Source: Terrihalobacillus insolitus (GTDB taxonomy: Bacteria > Bacillota > Bacilli > Bacillales > Amphibacillaceae). From it: a DNA stretch of 64,000 nucleotides. The position numbers were made by a program, and so were the translations under genes. Shown piece by piece: positions 1 through 8,576 of the stretch (position 1 is the first letter of the stretch; each line of letters opens with the position of its first letter). The stretch is from positions 515,649 through 579,648 of the forward strand of contig NZ_JAMQKB010000001.1 of the NCBI RefSeq assembly GCF_028416575.1. The letters are read 5' to 3'. The notes beneath the pieces are model-generated. The model did not search any database. It was not told the DNA's origin and saw nothing but the letters and a program-made list of their open reading frames with translations.

Positions 1-669
1 CCCTTCTTCAATAATTTTGCCAAGTTCCATAACTGCTACGCGATCACAGATTTCTCGTATAACTTGCATCTCATGGGTAATCATTAGAATTGTAATGTTG
101 TACTCTTTTTGAATTCTTTTCAACAAATCCAAGATAGATTGAGTAGTTTGTGGATCAAGGGCAGACGTTGCCTCGTCGCATAATAGAATCTCAGGCGATG
201 TAGACAATGCTCTTGCGATACCTACACGCTGTTTTTGACCACCAGAAAGCTGGTCTGGATAATGGTTTGCCTTATCAGATAACCCAACAAAATCTAACAG
301 CTCTTTCACTTTCTTGTTAATTTTTGATTTAGGTTCACCAGCGAGTGACAACGGGAACCCAATATTATCAAAAACCGTTTTAGATTCCAGTAGATGAAAA
401 TGTTGAAAAATCATTCCGATCTTTCGTCTCATTTCCCTCAGGTTCTCCTTAGAAAGACTTTGAATATCTTGATCATTCACCCACACCTTTCCAGATGATG
501 GGGTTTCTAGTAGATTCACACATCGGATTAGTGTGCTTTTTCCCGCCCCACTAAATCCAATAACACCATAAATTTCTCCCTTTTCTACTGTTAAATCCAC
601 ATTATCGATAGCCTGGATGACCTGATCATTAATTTGGAATTGCTTGCTAACACCCTCAAATCGAATCAT
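1..669 (-). CDS. metN: Methionine-type ABC transporter ATP-binding protein (MetN), C-terminus cut by window edge
   Basis: This is the ATPase subunit of a methionine or methionine-derivative importer. The first 223 residues are visible. They include Walker A (GFSGAGKST), a Q-loop (IFQHFHLL), the signature LSGGQKQRV, Walker B ([13 protein letters not shown]) and the switch His (ITHEM). The order and wording match MetN rather than generic amino-acid ATPases. The ATG is preceded by a GGGAGG-like ribosome binding site. An S-box riboswitch and terminator lie directly upstream, so expression should rise when SAM is low. The C-terminal NIL domain and any permease/lipoprotein partners lie beyond base 1. 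A second, complete metNIQ set sits at 35900-38407. Confidence 0.93.
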   Translation of the reverse strand, partial: MIRFEGVSKQFQINDQVIQAIDNVDLTVEKGEIYGVIGFSGAGKSTLIRCVNLLETPSSGKVWVNDQDIQSLSKENLREMRRKIGMIFQHFHLLESKTVFDNIGFPLSLAGEPKSKINKKVKELLDFVGLSDKANHYPDQLSGGQKQRVGIARALSTSPEILLCDEATSALDPQTTQSILDLLKRIQKEYNITILMITHEMQVIREICDRVAVMELGKIIEEG

Positions 670-711
670 GGCAACCTCCCTTTCTCTTGCTGTATGTTAA
701 CAGTAATAACG

Positions 712-752
712 ATAAAAATGCCCTCTCTTCTGTGATAAGAAGAGAGGGCATT
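712..752 (-). terminator. Intrinsic terminator, expression platform of the S-box
   Basis: A 14-bp perfect stem (717-730 with 739-752) encloses an 8-nt loop. On the minus strand it is followed by a run of T. It lies between the S-box aptamer and metN, the usual arrangement for SAM-dependent premature termination. Confidence 0.9.
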
Positions 753-780
753 AATAAACGATCTATGTATGCCTACTCTT

Positions 781-894
781 CTTATCTTTCAAGTGAATAA
801 TCATCACTTGATGGAATTAGCACAGTATTTCAAATTAATTGAAATCCGCTGCCGAGGTTTCTTAGGGCCATTCCCCTCCACCTCTCTCGATAAG
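781..894 (-). promoter_or_regulatory. SAM-I (S-box) riboswitch upstream of metN
   Basis: Read on the minus strand, the P1 strand CTTATC (889-894) pairs with GATAAG (781-786). The conserved S-box core lies between them: AGAGAGGTGGAGGG, then CCTCGGCAGC, then GTGCTAATTCCA. This is the SAM-I aptamer of Bacillaceae methionine genes. The downstream terminator hairpin completes an OFF switch. Confidence 0.95.
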
Positions 895-1020
895 AAGAAA
901 AAATTAAGTTCTATATCCTGTTTCATAGCAATAAGAAAATAGTATAGGAATCTGTTAGAACTGTCAAGACTTTTTAATAGGCTCTAGGAATCTCGTTTCT
1001 TAACTCCAATTTCAAGAAGT

Positions 1021-1072
1021 TAGGGGTCAGACTCTGTTCGAGGACAACTGTCCATATGAAGGGTCTGATCCC
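1021..1072. repeat. Imperfect palindrome, diverged GGGGTCAG-type intergenic hairpin
   Basis: The sequence starts with GGGGTCAGAC and ends with GTCTGATCCC, around an inner GGACAACTGTCC. Its outer arms resemble the three GGGGTCAGG palindromes at 24429, 32675 and 38422, with a different centre. It lies downstream of the MMPL gene and could act as a two-way terminator (inference). Confidence 0.45.
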
Positions 1073-1076
1073 AAAT

Positions 1077-1207
1077 TTAATCTTTAAATGGTTTTAGGGT
1101 TTTAGACCCCCACCTCTAAGCGAAGCGTAGGTGGGAATTTCCAATCAGGTGGAGTCGAGACTCCATCTGATTCCCCGATGTTTCAGCTTGCTGAAACGAG
1201 TTCGCTT
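1077..1207 (-). repeat. Three-hairpin interspersed repeat, copy A
   Basis: This ~130-bp element is nearly identical to copies at 16443, 19373 and 28073. Read on the minus strand it has three hairpins. They are the palindrome TTTCAGCAAGCTGAAA, a long stem from AATCAG to CTGATT closed by GACTC/GAGTC, and a CCCACCT...AGGTGGG stem over a TACGCTTCGCTTAG loop. It ends in an ACCATTTAAAGATTAA-like tail. The left end lies only 3 nt beyond the MMPL stop codon. The hairpin-at-each-end layout recalls non-autonomous derivatives of IS200/IS605-type elements (inference). Confidence 0.8.
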
Positions 1208-1210
1208 TCC

Positions 1211-3415
1211 CTATTTCTTTTTCCAAAGTGCTCCTGGCCAAAAAGCGAATCGACCAAGGACTGTAGTTATTGCTGGAACAAGTAATGGTCTCACAATAAA
1301 CGTATCTAATATAACACCGATAGCAGTTACGATACCAAACTGGACGAGCACTTGCATCGGCATTACAGCCAAGACGGAAAATGTTCCGGCTAAAATCAAA
1401 CCTGCAGAGGAAATAACACTGCTTGTTTCCCCCACCCCCTCCGCAATAGCTTGCTTCATCGACATCCGTTTCCTTTTGTTCCATATACTTGAGATCATAA
1501 ATATATTATAATCCTCACCAAGAGCAACTAAGAATACAAAAGCATAGAGCGGAATTAAGCCTTGCATCGCGGGGGCGCCCATTCCGTAATGAATAATCAA
1601 CCATCCAAGGCCTAGGGCAGATAAAAATGAAATGACTACCGTAAGTAGTAAATAAACCATTGCTACAACGGACTTCAAGTACACCAACAACAGCAAAGCG
1701 ATAATAAGCAAGACTACTGGTATAATGATGTTTTGATCACTTCTTGTTATGTTTTCCGTATCATAAAGGGTTGCTGTTTCACCGCCAATCCAAACACGTT
1801 CATTAGCATTAGAAATTCCTGCGTTTTCTAATCCATTTATTGCTGCTATCTTTAAGTTTTCAATTTGTTCCACTGCGTCGGAAGAGTATGGATCAACACC
1901 GAATGTTACCGTATATTCCAGATAGTATCGATTACTTTCTCCTTGTTTAGCATCACTTACACTTTCCACAATAGGCAAGGAAATAAGGTCCTTCTGCAAA
2001 TTAAGCTCTTTTCCATCAGTATCTACAACAATGTTAACCGGTGCAATCTCACCTGGTGGATAATGCTCGGATATAATGGTAAAACCTTCACGGGATGGCA
2101 TGTCATCAGGGAATGATTGTAAAACTCCATACGTGTAATCGATTCTTGGTACAACGAATGCTAATCCACCTAAAAAAATCAAACTAATTACGATTATCTG
2201 CCAAGGCCTTTCCGTTACCAAACGTCCGGCAGCCTTACTAAACCTGGTACGTTGTTTCAATTGACGAACTCGTCTTCCCCTTTTATCTTGCAATTGCTCC
2301 AACATTTCTGGTGTTCTTGGGATAAAAGGGAAAAACGCTACTCTACCAAATAGTGCAAGCATGGCTGGTAACAATGTCAACACAGCTATGGCCATTACGA
2401 AAATCGCGAGACTAAAAGGTACTGCAAACCGGTCGTAAGATGCATATTGCGCTAGGGATAACGTTAAAAGACCTAATACTGTGGTCAGAGCACTCATCAT
2501 AATCGCACTGCCAGAATTAGCAATCGCTAACTGTAAGGCTTTATATTTATTGACCTCTAACTGTAATTCGTCTCGATATCTTGAGACAAGAAACAAACAA
2601 TAATCTGTCCCTGCTCCGAATAATAGTACCGTCATAATTGAAATCGCTTGTGCATCCACGACAATCCAACCGTTTCCTGCCATAAAACCAAGCAACGGGC
2701 TAATTAACCCATAAGCAAACCCAACACCAACTAAAGGCACAATCGCTAAAATCGGTGATCGATACAAGACAATAAGAAGTACCAATACAAGTAACACTGT
2801 TGCAAATAGCAAAGTCAAATCAGCTTGGCTGAATAATTCCGTCGCGTCGGTTTGTATCCCTACCGGACCAGTGAAACGAACGTGTAATCCTTCTACTTCG
2901 AGGTCGTTTTCTAACACTTCAGGCTTAGTTAGTGTGACAACCTTTTCCTTCAAAGTTTCTAATGATTGTTGGAGCTCATCTGCTGTAGCAGCTTCATTAA
3001 AAAAGACAGGTGTAGTTAATGCCTCACTGTCTCCAGAAGCTGCCTGTGCAAGAGCTTGCATAGGCATTTGATCGAATCTAGGAATCAGCGACTGGTAACC
3101 GAGTGGTTGCTTAGCCAAATCTTCGTATAAAGCTTGAACTATTTCAAAATCTCTTTCCACTAATCCACCATCTCGATACCAAACCAATAGTAGCGGAACA
3201 CCTGAATCATTTGGAAATTGTTCTTCCATTATTTTTGATGCTTCGACTGACATCGCATCTTCTGGTAATAAATTGTTCGAGCCACTTTCTTCATCGTTAA
3301 CTTGAGGCCATACAATGGATATGACAGCAATTACAGCTACCCAAACCAGCACTGTTATCCATCTACTTTTAGAACTCGCAACAATTTTCCCCCACTGACT
3401 TAACCAATTATGCAC
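1211..3415 (-). CDS. MMPL/RND-family membrane transporter (YdfJ-like)
   Basis: A 734-residue proton-driven exporter of the MMPL branch of the RND superfamily. It has two repeats, each with one N-terminal membrane helix, a large outer domain (about residues 45-195 and 425-545) and five clustered helices. The ion-coupling motif GAGTDY lies near residue 268 and its degenerate counterpart LGEDY near 632. The GTG start has GGAGGG six bases upstream. The gene is divergent from a TetR regulator with an operator-like inverted repeat between them, so it is probably repressed until a substrate (drug or lipid) is sensed. The substrate cannot be read from sequence. The three-hairpin repeat follows the stop directly. 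Confidence 0.9.
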   Translation of the reverse strand: MHNWLSQWGKIVASSKSRWITVLVWVAVIAVISIVWPQVNDEESGSNNLLPEDAMSVEASKIMEEQFPNDSGVPLLLVWYRDGGLVERDFEIVQALYEDLAKQPLGYQSLIPRFDQMPMQALAQAASGDSEALTTPVFFNEAATADELQQSLETLKEKVVTLTKPEVLENDLEVEGLHVRFTGPVGIQTDATELFSQADLTLLFATVLLVLVLLIVLYRSPILAIVPLVGVGFAYGLISPLLGFMAGNGWIVVDAQAISIMTVLLFGAGTDYCLFLVSRYRDELQLEVNKYKALQLAIANSGSAIMMSALTTVLGLLTLSLAQYASYDRFAVPFSLAIFVMAIAVLTLLPAMLALFGRVAFFPFIPRTPEMLEQLQDKRGRRVRQLKQRTRFSKAAGRLVTERPWQIIVISLIFLGGLAFVVPRIDYTYGVLQSFPDDMPSREGFTIISEHYPPGEIAPVNIVVDTDGKELNLQKDLISLPIVESVSDAKQGESNRYYLEYTVTFGVDPYSSDAVEQIENLKIAAINGLENAGISNANERVWIGGETATLYDTENITRSDQNIIIPVVLLIIALLLLVYLKSVVAMVYLLLTVVISFLSALGLGWLIIHYGMGAPAMQGLIPLYAFVFLVALGEDYNIFMISSIWNKRKRMSMKQAIAEGVGETSSVISSAGLILAGTFSVLAVMPMQVLVQFGIVTAIGVILDTFIVRPLLVPAITTVLGRFAFWPGALWKKK

Positions 3416-3474
3416 TAGAAACCCTCCATTATTATATATTACGCCAATTATCTCTAATTAATTATATATACTGG

Positions 3475-3496
3475 TTAGTTAATTTTCAATAACTAA
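3475..3496. promoter_or_regulatory. Probable TetR operator in the divergent promoter region
   Basis: A perfect inverted repeat, TTAGTTA-N8-TAACTAA, sits between the two divergent genes. An extended -10 element (TGA plus TATAAT, 3521-3529) for the TetR gene starts 25 bases downstream. A repressor bound here could block both genes. The assignment to the neighbouring TetR protein is an inference from position. Confidence 0.6.
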
Positions 3497-3562
3497 ATAA
3501 TCTATTTGAATTTTTTTCTGTGATATAATACGGTTGAATGAATGGATAAGGAGAGAATTGGT

Positions 3563-4186
3563 TTGAAAGACAAAAAAAGCCGTTCACTCGGCCGACCACG
3601 TTCGGGCGAACTTAAACAACCAACGAACGAAATAATCATTAATGCTGCAACACAATTGTTTCTAAATCATGGATATAAACAGGTTTCGGTTGATGATGTT
3701 GCTAAGCAATGTGATGTCACGAAGGCTACCGTCTATTACTACTATCCGACGAAAGCAGAATTATTTACAGAAGCAATGATTCAAATGATGGGGCAAATTC
3801 GTGATTACATGAATGCAATGTTGATGGAAAGTAAACCGTTACGTGAGCGCTTGTTGAAAATTGCAAAGGCACATTTGCAGGCAACGGTTGATATTGATCT
3901 AGAAGGATTTATGCGTGAAACAAGAAGTAGCTTAACAGAAGAACAAGTGATCAAAATACAACAAGCTGAAGAAAAAATGTTTTTCGCAATTGAAGCTGCA
4001 TTCTCTGAAGCAATAAAATCCGGAGATATTAGTCAAATCAATTCAAAATTTGCCGCTCATGCTTACATTTCTTTATTAAAAGTCGGGAACTATCGAAATG
4101 CCAAAAACGAAGGTATCTTCCCCTCCGTTGACGAGACAGCTGAACAAATTGTAACACTATTATGGAATGGATTGTTTGGTTCGTAA
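3563..4186 (+). CDS. TetR/AcrR family transcriptional regulator
   Basis: A one-domain repressor with an N-terminal helix-turn-helix (DDVAKQCDVTKATVYYYYPT, about residues 43-62) and a helical ligand-binding C-terminal half. The TTG at 3563 is preferred because AAGGAG lies about 8 bases upstream. The earlier in-frame ATG at 3542 is only about 12 bases after the TATAAT box, lacks a ribosome binding site and would add seven residues. The gene is divergent from the MMPL transporter and most likely controls it and itself through the 3475-3496 inverted repeat. The inducer is unknown. Confidence 0.9.
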   Translation: MKDKKSRSLGRPRSGELKQPTNEIIINAATQLFLNHGYKQVSVDDVAKQCDVTKATVYYYYPTKAELFTEAMIQMMGQIRDYMNAMLMESKPLRERLLKIAKAHLQATVDIDLEGFMRETRSSLTEEQVIKIQQAEEKMFFAIEAAFSEAIKSGDISQINSKFAAHAYISLLKVGNYRNAKNEGIFPSVDETAEQIVTLLWNGLFGS

Positions 4187-4279
4187 CAAACGAGTAGGAG
4201 ACGAATCAAATCATTAATAGATTAGTCGACCTCTCCCACCATTTAACCCGACTACTAATATCGGGGTGTGTAACCAAAC

Positions 4280-4987
4280 TTATGAAGAAGTAGCTATATG
4301 TGTATACACCTCTTGCAGATTAGAAAACCCCTTATCTTGAATTGCACGTACACTAGCGGCCCAAAGTTTAGCCGTTGCAAGGGCATCGTAGAAAGCGTGG
4401 TGCCTTTGCTCAATTGTGATACCGTAGTGCTCACAACATTCATCCAAGGTAACTAGTATACTTTCAGGTTCTACAATCTTAGTTAAAAAAGAAGTATCAA
4501 TAATACGATGTTGAAAATTCGTTTTCAGAGAAGACCAAGCAGCATGCTGCATAAATTGTTTTTCATGATTGGCATGGTGCGCAACAAGTGTATCACTTTT
4601 TACAAATCGGAAAAAGTCTCTTAAAACCTTGTTAAGTGGCGGGGCTTCCAATAACGCTTCCTTAGTGATACCAGTCAATTCTTCAATAGCCACTGATGGA
4701 CCTTCCTCATAATAAATAAGAGAGTAAAAGGTTTCTCCCTGTAGTACTTGATCTCCCTTCATCTTGACTGCTCCAATCGATAATAATCTGTCCCCTTTAT
4801 ATGGAAAAAAACCTGTTGTTTCTACATCCATTACCACTACATGAAGATCATTAAACGGAACGGAAAGGACATCCCTTTTTTTCATTTCCCGTTGTAATTG
4901 CCTCATATAAGCAATCTTTTGAGGGTCTGAGATAGCTGTTAGTTGCTTCATCAATTGAAACATTTGATTCATGACCATGTTGAACAC
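4280..4987 (-). CDS. DEDD-type 3'-5' exonuclease (DnaQ/PolC epsilon-like)
   Basis: A 235-residue exonuclease-domain protein. Exo I is visible as VVVMDVETTGFFP (D and E metal ligands, about residues 50-62). An ExoII-type segment (ALVAHHANHEKQF form) and the ExoIII HHAFYDALATAKLW with its catalytic His and Asp follow. A short leader of about 48 residues precedes the domain. The start overlaps the end of the upstream nucleotidyltransferase gene by 19 bases, so the two are translationally coupled. In other bacteria the same two domains are often found together with CBS domains, and no CBS domain is present here. The substrate is unknown. Confidence 0.85.
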   Translation of the reverse strand: MFNMVMNQMFQLMKQLTAISDPQKIAYMRQLQREMKKRDVLSVPFNDLHVVVMDVETTGFFPYKGDRLLSIGAVKMKGDQVLQGETFYSLIYYEEGPSVAIEELTGITKEALLEAPPLNKVLRDFFRFVKSDTLVAHHANHEKQFMQHAAWSSLKTNFQHRIIDTSFLTKIVEPESILVTLDECCEHYGITIEQRHHAFYDALATAKLWAASVRAIQDKGFSNLQEVYTHIATSS

Positions 4988-5940
4988 TCATTTTCTATTA
5001 TTTTTTTCGTTTCTGAAAAAAGCTTATAGCCCTTTTTCATCATCCATTTTAATTCCTGTCTTTCCTCTTTTGATAGTGCTTTTTTCGCAATATGATGAAC
5101 TTCTTGATAGTTATGTGCATCCTTTTTTAAATGAAGGCGAAAGTCTAGTAGCTCGATAAAGTTTTTTTCATAAGATTTTATGTTTTGATATTTATCAGGA
5201 AGTCCTTTAAACCTAGAAAGCGTTGAAGGCACATAAATCCTTTCATGTAATGCTAACAACCTTAATGAATTGACATACGGAAAAAACACCGTCTGTTTTA
5301 AATGAATACCACCCGAATATTCCCCATGCTGCTCTGGCAACAATTGACCGAAGAAGCCAATACCTTTCTTAATAAATCCTACATTCTCTGCCAATCTCGT
5401 AAATAATCTCGGATTCTCTTCTAGCACATAAAAAGATTCTTGCTTCATTTCTTTTAATAAAGATGATTCACCAATTAAAACTCTTGAATCAAAAAATGTC
5501 GAAAAATGACGAAGGGAATCCCAGCGATCTTGATGTAACCAAGTAGTAATTTGCTCTTTCCATTTTGTTACAGATTGACACCAAAGTGGGTTTGAGGACA
5601 TTACTTTTCCATCACACAGCTCGTAACCAACCCGAACTAAACCATCCACTATTTCTTCTCCTAATTTTAAAAAGTAGGGTTTGAGAGTATCTCCCCCCTC
5701 AAAAACAATCCCGTGGTCCTGATCACTCCATACAGATTGCTCGAACCTACCTGCACTACCCATTAAAAAGAACGCAAAGGGAGCAGGAGGATCCCCCCAC
5801 TCACTTTGCACATTCTTCATTGCCAATTTAACCGATTGCTTAATTAGTTCATCATGAAAAGTATTTAATGCCTCATGATTTGTTGATACGTTTGTTATCT
5901 TTTGTTCTCGCCATTTTCTTATTTCAGCATAACTATTCAA
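4969..5940 (-). CDS. DUF294 GlnD-like nucleotidyltransferase
   Basis: A 323-residue protein with the nucleotidyltransferase signature GSAGRFEQSVWSDQDHGI (about residues 61-78). The GS pair and the two Asp residues of SDQD match the GlnD/DUF294 fold. The C-terminal part is helical (DUF294_C-like). The start is TTG with a weak GGGA-type site upstream. It is the middle gene of amt / this gene / exonuclease, 38 bases after amt and overlapping the exonuclease. GlnD proteins uridylylate PII, and no PII gene is seen beside this amt. A nitrogen-signalling role is therefore an inference from context only. Confidence 0.82.
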   Translation of the reverse strand: MNSYAEIRKWREQKITNVSTNHEALNTFHDELIKQSVKLAMKNVQSEWGDPPAPFAFFLMGSAGRFEQSVWSDQDHGIVFEGGDTLKPYFLKLGEEIVDGLVRVGYELCDGKVMSSNPLWCQSVTKWKEQITTWLHQDRWDSLRHFSTFFDSRVLIGESSLLKEMKQESFYVLEENPRLFTRLAENVGFIKKGIGFFGQLLPEQHGEYSGGIHLKQTVFFPYVNSLRLLALHERIYVPSTLSRFKGLPDKYQNIKSYEKNFIELLDFRLHLKKDAHNYQEVHHIAKKALSKEERQELKWMMKKGYKLFSETKKIIENECSTWS

Positions 5941-5977
5941 ATTAGAACCAATCCCTTTATAATCGTATCAACAGGAT

Positions 5978-7252
5978 TTAAGCACCTGCTTTATTCTTTT
6001 CTGTCGGATGCGGAATATTTTCTGGATAACCATATCCACCGTGCTCACTTAAGTCAAGACCAATAATTTCTTCTTCTTCCGTAACACGTATTCCTCCCAT
6101 AACCTTATCCATAACCTTCAAGATAATAAATGATACTACGAATGCATAGATACCACTAGCAACCACACTCAGGATTTGAACCCCTAATTGAGTAAATCCC
6201 CCACCATAAAATAAACCAGCTTGCCCCCAACCAATGTCAGTAGATAATTCCGGTACTGCGAACAAACCGTTTGAAAGGGTACCCCATACCCCAACTGTAC
6301 CATGAACAGATAATGCGAAAATCGGATCATCGATTCTAGCTTTGTCAAAAAACTTCATACTATAGAATACCATCAGTCCACCAACAATACCGATCACAAC
6401 TGCAGCCCAAGGTTCAACAAATCCACTAGACGCAGTGATTGCAACTAAACCAGCGAGCGCTCCATTTAATGTTGTTGGAACATCTGCTTTTCCTGTGACT
6501 GCCCATGCAATAAACATTGCCGCTATAGCACCAGCTGCTGCAGCTAATTGAGTGTTAAGCGCTACAAATCCTAAGAATGCATCCGCTACTCCAAATGTAC
6601 TACCAGCGTTAAATCCAAACCAACCTACCCATAGAATAAGTACACCTAATGCAGTGAAAACTTGGTTGTGACCCGCAATTTCGTTAGAAGAACCGTCTTT
6701 ATTGTATTTACCAATACGCGGCTTTAAGACAATCGTTGCTGCCAATGCAGCCATCGCGCCTGTTAAGTGAACAACAGTTGACCCAGCAAAATCTTGACTA
6801 CCGTCTTCACCTAACCAGCCTCCACCCCAAATCCAATGCGCTATAACAGGATAAATGAATGCCGAAAATAAAATTGCAAAAATAACATATGCAGATAATT
6901 TAGCACGTTCAGCAAACCCACCAAAAGCAATTGTTAAGGAAACTAAAGCAAACATCATTTGAAACATAAAATCTGTTGCAGGCGATAATCCTTCTCCACT
7001 AAACGAAAAGTCACCATAAAAGAAGTTTGATAATCCAATAATAGCGTTTCCCTCTCCGTAAATAAATCCATAACCGACTGCCCAAAATACTAACGATCCA
7101 ATACCTGCTGTAATAATCGTTTTCCCAGCAATATGACCTGCATTCTTCATTCTTGTTGAACCTGCCTCAAGTAAGATAAATCCTCCAAGCATGAAGAAAA
7201 CTAAAACTGTACTGACAACAACCCACAGGTTATCCATTAATGCTAATTTCAT
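5978..7252 (-). CDS. amt: Ammonium transporter (Amt family)
   Basis: A 424-residue ammonium channel with about eleven membrane helices. The family signature DFAGSTVVHLTG, with the first pore His, and the second pore His region SVHGTVGVWGT are both present. The ATG at 7252 is chosen because GGGAG lies 8 bases upstream; an in-frame TTG six codons earlier has none. A perfect TnrA/GlnR box lies about 90 bases upstream, so the gene should be induced when nitrogen is limiting. Unlike the B. subtilis nrgAB locus, the next gene is not glnK but a GlnD-like nucleotidyltransferase. Confidence 0.95.
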   Translation of the reverse strand: MKLALMDNLWVVVSTVLVFFMLGGFILLEAGSTRMKNAGHIAGKTIITAGIGSLVFWAVGYGFIYGEGNAIIGLSNFFYGDFSFSGEGLSPATDFMFQMMFALVSLTIAFGGFAERAKLSAYVIFAILFSAFIYPVIAHWIWGGGWLGEDGSQDFAGSTVVHLTGAMAALAATIVLKPRIGKYNKDGSSNEIAGHNQVFTALGVLILWVGWFGFNAGSTFGVADAFLGFVALNTQLAAAAGAIAAMFIAWAVTGKADVPTTLNGALAGLVAITASSGFVEPWAAVVIGIVGGLMVFYSMKFFDKARIDDPIFALSVHGTVGVWGTLSNGLFAVPELSTDIGWGQAGLFYGGGFTQLGVQILSVVASGIYAFVVSFIILKVMDKVMGGIRVTEEEEIIGLDLSEHGGYGYPENIPHPTEKNKAGA

Positions 7253-7339
7253 CTTCCCATCTCCCATCAAATGTAATATAATTTAACATCATTCGTTAAT
7301 ATCAAATTTACCAGTGTCTAAATAATCAAACAACAATGT

Positions 7340-7356
7340 TGTAAGACTATCTAACA
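7340..7356. promoter_or_regulatory. TnrA/GlnR box upstream of amt
   Basis: TGTAAGACTATCTAACA matches the TGTNA-N7-TNACA consensus at every defined position. Its place, 84-104 bases before the amt start, is typical for TnrA activation. Confidence 0.8.
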
Positions 7357-7415
7357 AAGTATTTAGAGTAGGTGATGGTGATGGATTCGCTTTAGGCGGG
7401 AATACCATCTACTAG

Positions 7416-8135
7416 TTAAAACCCAGTAAAACCTCCATAAAGATTAATCAACCATACCGTTATTTTTGTCATTTGATTGGTCATTAATAGGATTCCTACA
7501 AGCAGCATAATAACTCCGCCTACTTTCATGATAGAAACAGAATGCCGTTGAACCCATTTCAACCTTCCAATAAAAAACGACATGAGGAAGAACGGAATAG
7601 AAAATCCTAAAATATAAAAAATAGTCATCCACAAGCCCGAAGTTGGATTTGTTGCACTCAACATCAGAATACCTGTCAGTATTGGCCCGATACATGGTGT
7701 CCATCCAGCTGCGAACACAATTCCAATCAATATCGAGCCCAAGTAACCAGTAGGTCGATTCCGAAATTGATATCGCTTTTCCATCATGAGCCACTTACTT
7801 TTTATGATACCTATCATAAAAAGTCCCATAATAAAAATAACGGTCCCACCAACAACCTGTATAAACATTTTATACTGATAGAACAGGCGACCGACTAAGC
7901 TAGCAGAAAGACCTAATGCAATAAAAATAATCGAAAACCCAATTATAAAAAACAGAGTATGTGCTACTGCATTGTTTTTCCACCAAAGCTTTCCACCCTT
8001 TTGTTTTATATCCTGAACAGATACCCCTGTTATATAGGATAAGTAAGAGGGGTACAACGGTAGCATACAAGGTGAAACAAATGATAACACCCCCGCGAAA
8101 AAAGCAAGCCAAATCGATACATCTGCAGGATTCAA
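7416..8135 (-). CDS. ccdA: Cytochrome c biogenesis protein CcdA
   Basis: A 239-residue membrane protein of the DsbD transmembrane family that carries reducing equivalents across the membrane for haem attachment or sporulation thiol-disulfide proteins. Six helices are apparent. The two reactive Cys-Pro motifs are SPCMLPLYPSY (Cys about 23) and TPCIGPILTG (Cys about 148). The length equals the usual Bacillus CcdA. Start is TTG at 8133-8135 with AAAGGA about 8 bases upstream. No ResA-type thioredoxin gene is adjacent. Upstream is a MITE-like repeat and then the discoidin-domain gene on the same strand. Confidence 0.93.
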   Translation of the reverse strand: MNPADVSIWLAFFAGVLSFVSPCMLPLYPSYLSYITGVSVQDIKQKGGKLWWKNNAVAHTLFFIIGFSIIFIALGLSASLVGRLFYQYKMFIQVVGGTVIFIMGLFMIGIIKSKWLMMEKRYQFRNRPTGYLGSILIGIVFAAGWTPCIGPILTGILMLSATNPTSGLWMTIFYILGFSIPFFLMSFFIGRLKWVQRHSVSIMKVGGVIMLLVGILLMTNQMTKITVWLINLYGGFTGF

Positions 8136-8171
8136 AGTGCATCATCCTTTCTCTTTCTGTAAAAAAAGATA

Positions 8172-8404
8172 CTCTTATAGTGCGTGTTCAAAACTCGGCA
8201 AATTAGAAGCAAGCAGGCCGAGGCGGCGTAGTTTTGAGTAACGGAACGTATGCTTTTAATACGTGAGTAACGGAAAAACAAGCCATTTAAGGAATACAGG
8301 CTAAGACCGCCACGTCCTGTGGCAACGCCTGCATGACCCACATCGTGTGGGCCCGAGATGCGCCGCTTAACATTTGGTGACTTTTTGAACAACCTCTTAT
8401 AGTG
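8172..8404. repeat. MITE-like element with TGTTCAAAA inverted ends
   Basis: The left end TATAGTGCGTGTTCAAAA and the reverse complement of the right end, TATAAGAGGTTGTTCAAAA, form imperfect terminal inverted repeats. An 11-bp direct repeat, CTCTTATAGTG, is found at 8172-8182 and 8394-8404. The interior holds several hairpins (for example CCCACATCGTGTGGG) and no gene. The right end reappears at 13259-13279. About 40 bp of it (GTTCAAAAAGT..CCAAATG..TAAGC) also borders both 52-bp tandem arrays. Confidence 0.65.
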
Positions 8405-8576
8405 AAGCCACCTCTTGATCAATTTGTTGATGTGAATAAATGATCCAAAAAACACTCAAAACAAACGTTAACCCGGCCCACTTCAATCCATCAAAAATAA
8501 TCAAAACATCCTGTATGACTCGAATTGGCTCCAATATAATATAAAAGTAATACCCACCTCTGATGAAAGTGTCACT
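8397..8576 (-). other. Possible small membrane protein or read-through extension without a standard start
   Basis: Directly after the TAA of the discoidin gene the same frame stays open for 59 codons. Its product has a hydrophobic C-terminal half (KWAGLTFVLSVFWIIYSH) and a regular upstream segment (ILEPIRVIQDVLIIFDGLKW), which looks like real protein. AGAGGTGG, a good ribosome binding site, lies at its beginning, yet no ATG or GTG follows in frame; TTG 18 bases on is the best candidate. The stop lies in the end of the MITE-like repeat. It may be a small gene with an unusual start, a broken gene, or a read-through tail. Confidence 0.35.

Noticed and set aside
1131..1511. 126-codon frame on the plus strand
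   Set aside because: It is antisense to the end of the MMPL gene and runs through repeat copy A; no family likeness.
3542..3562. ATG start for the TetR gene
   Set aside because: Too close to the TATAAT box and without a ribosome binding site; the TTG at 3563 has AAGGAG.
7444..8145. Two minus-strand frames inside ccdA
   Set aside because: They are alternative frames of a clear CcdA gene; their translations have no domain pattern.
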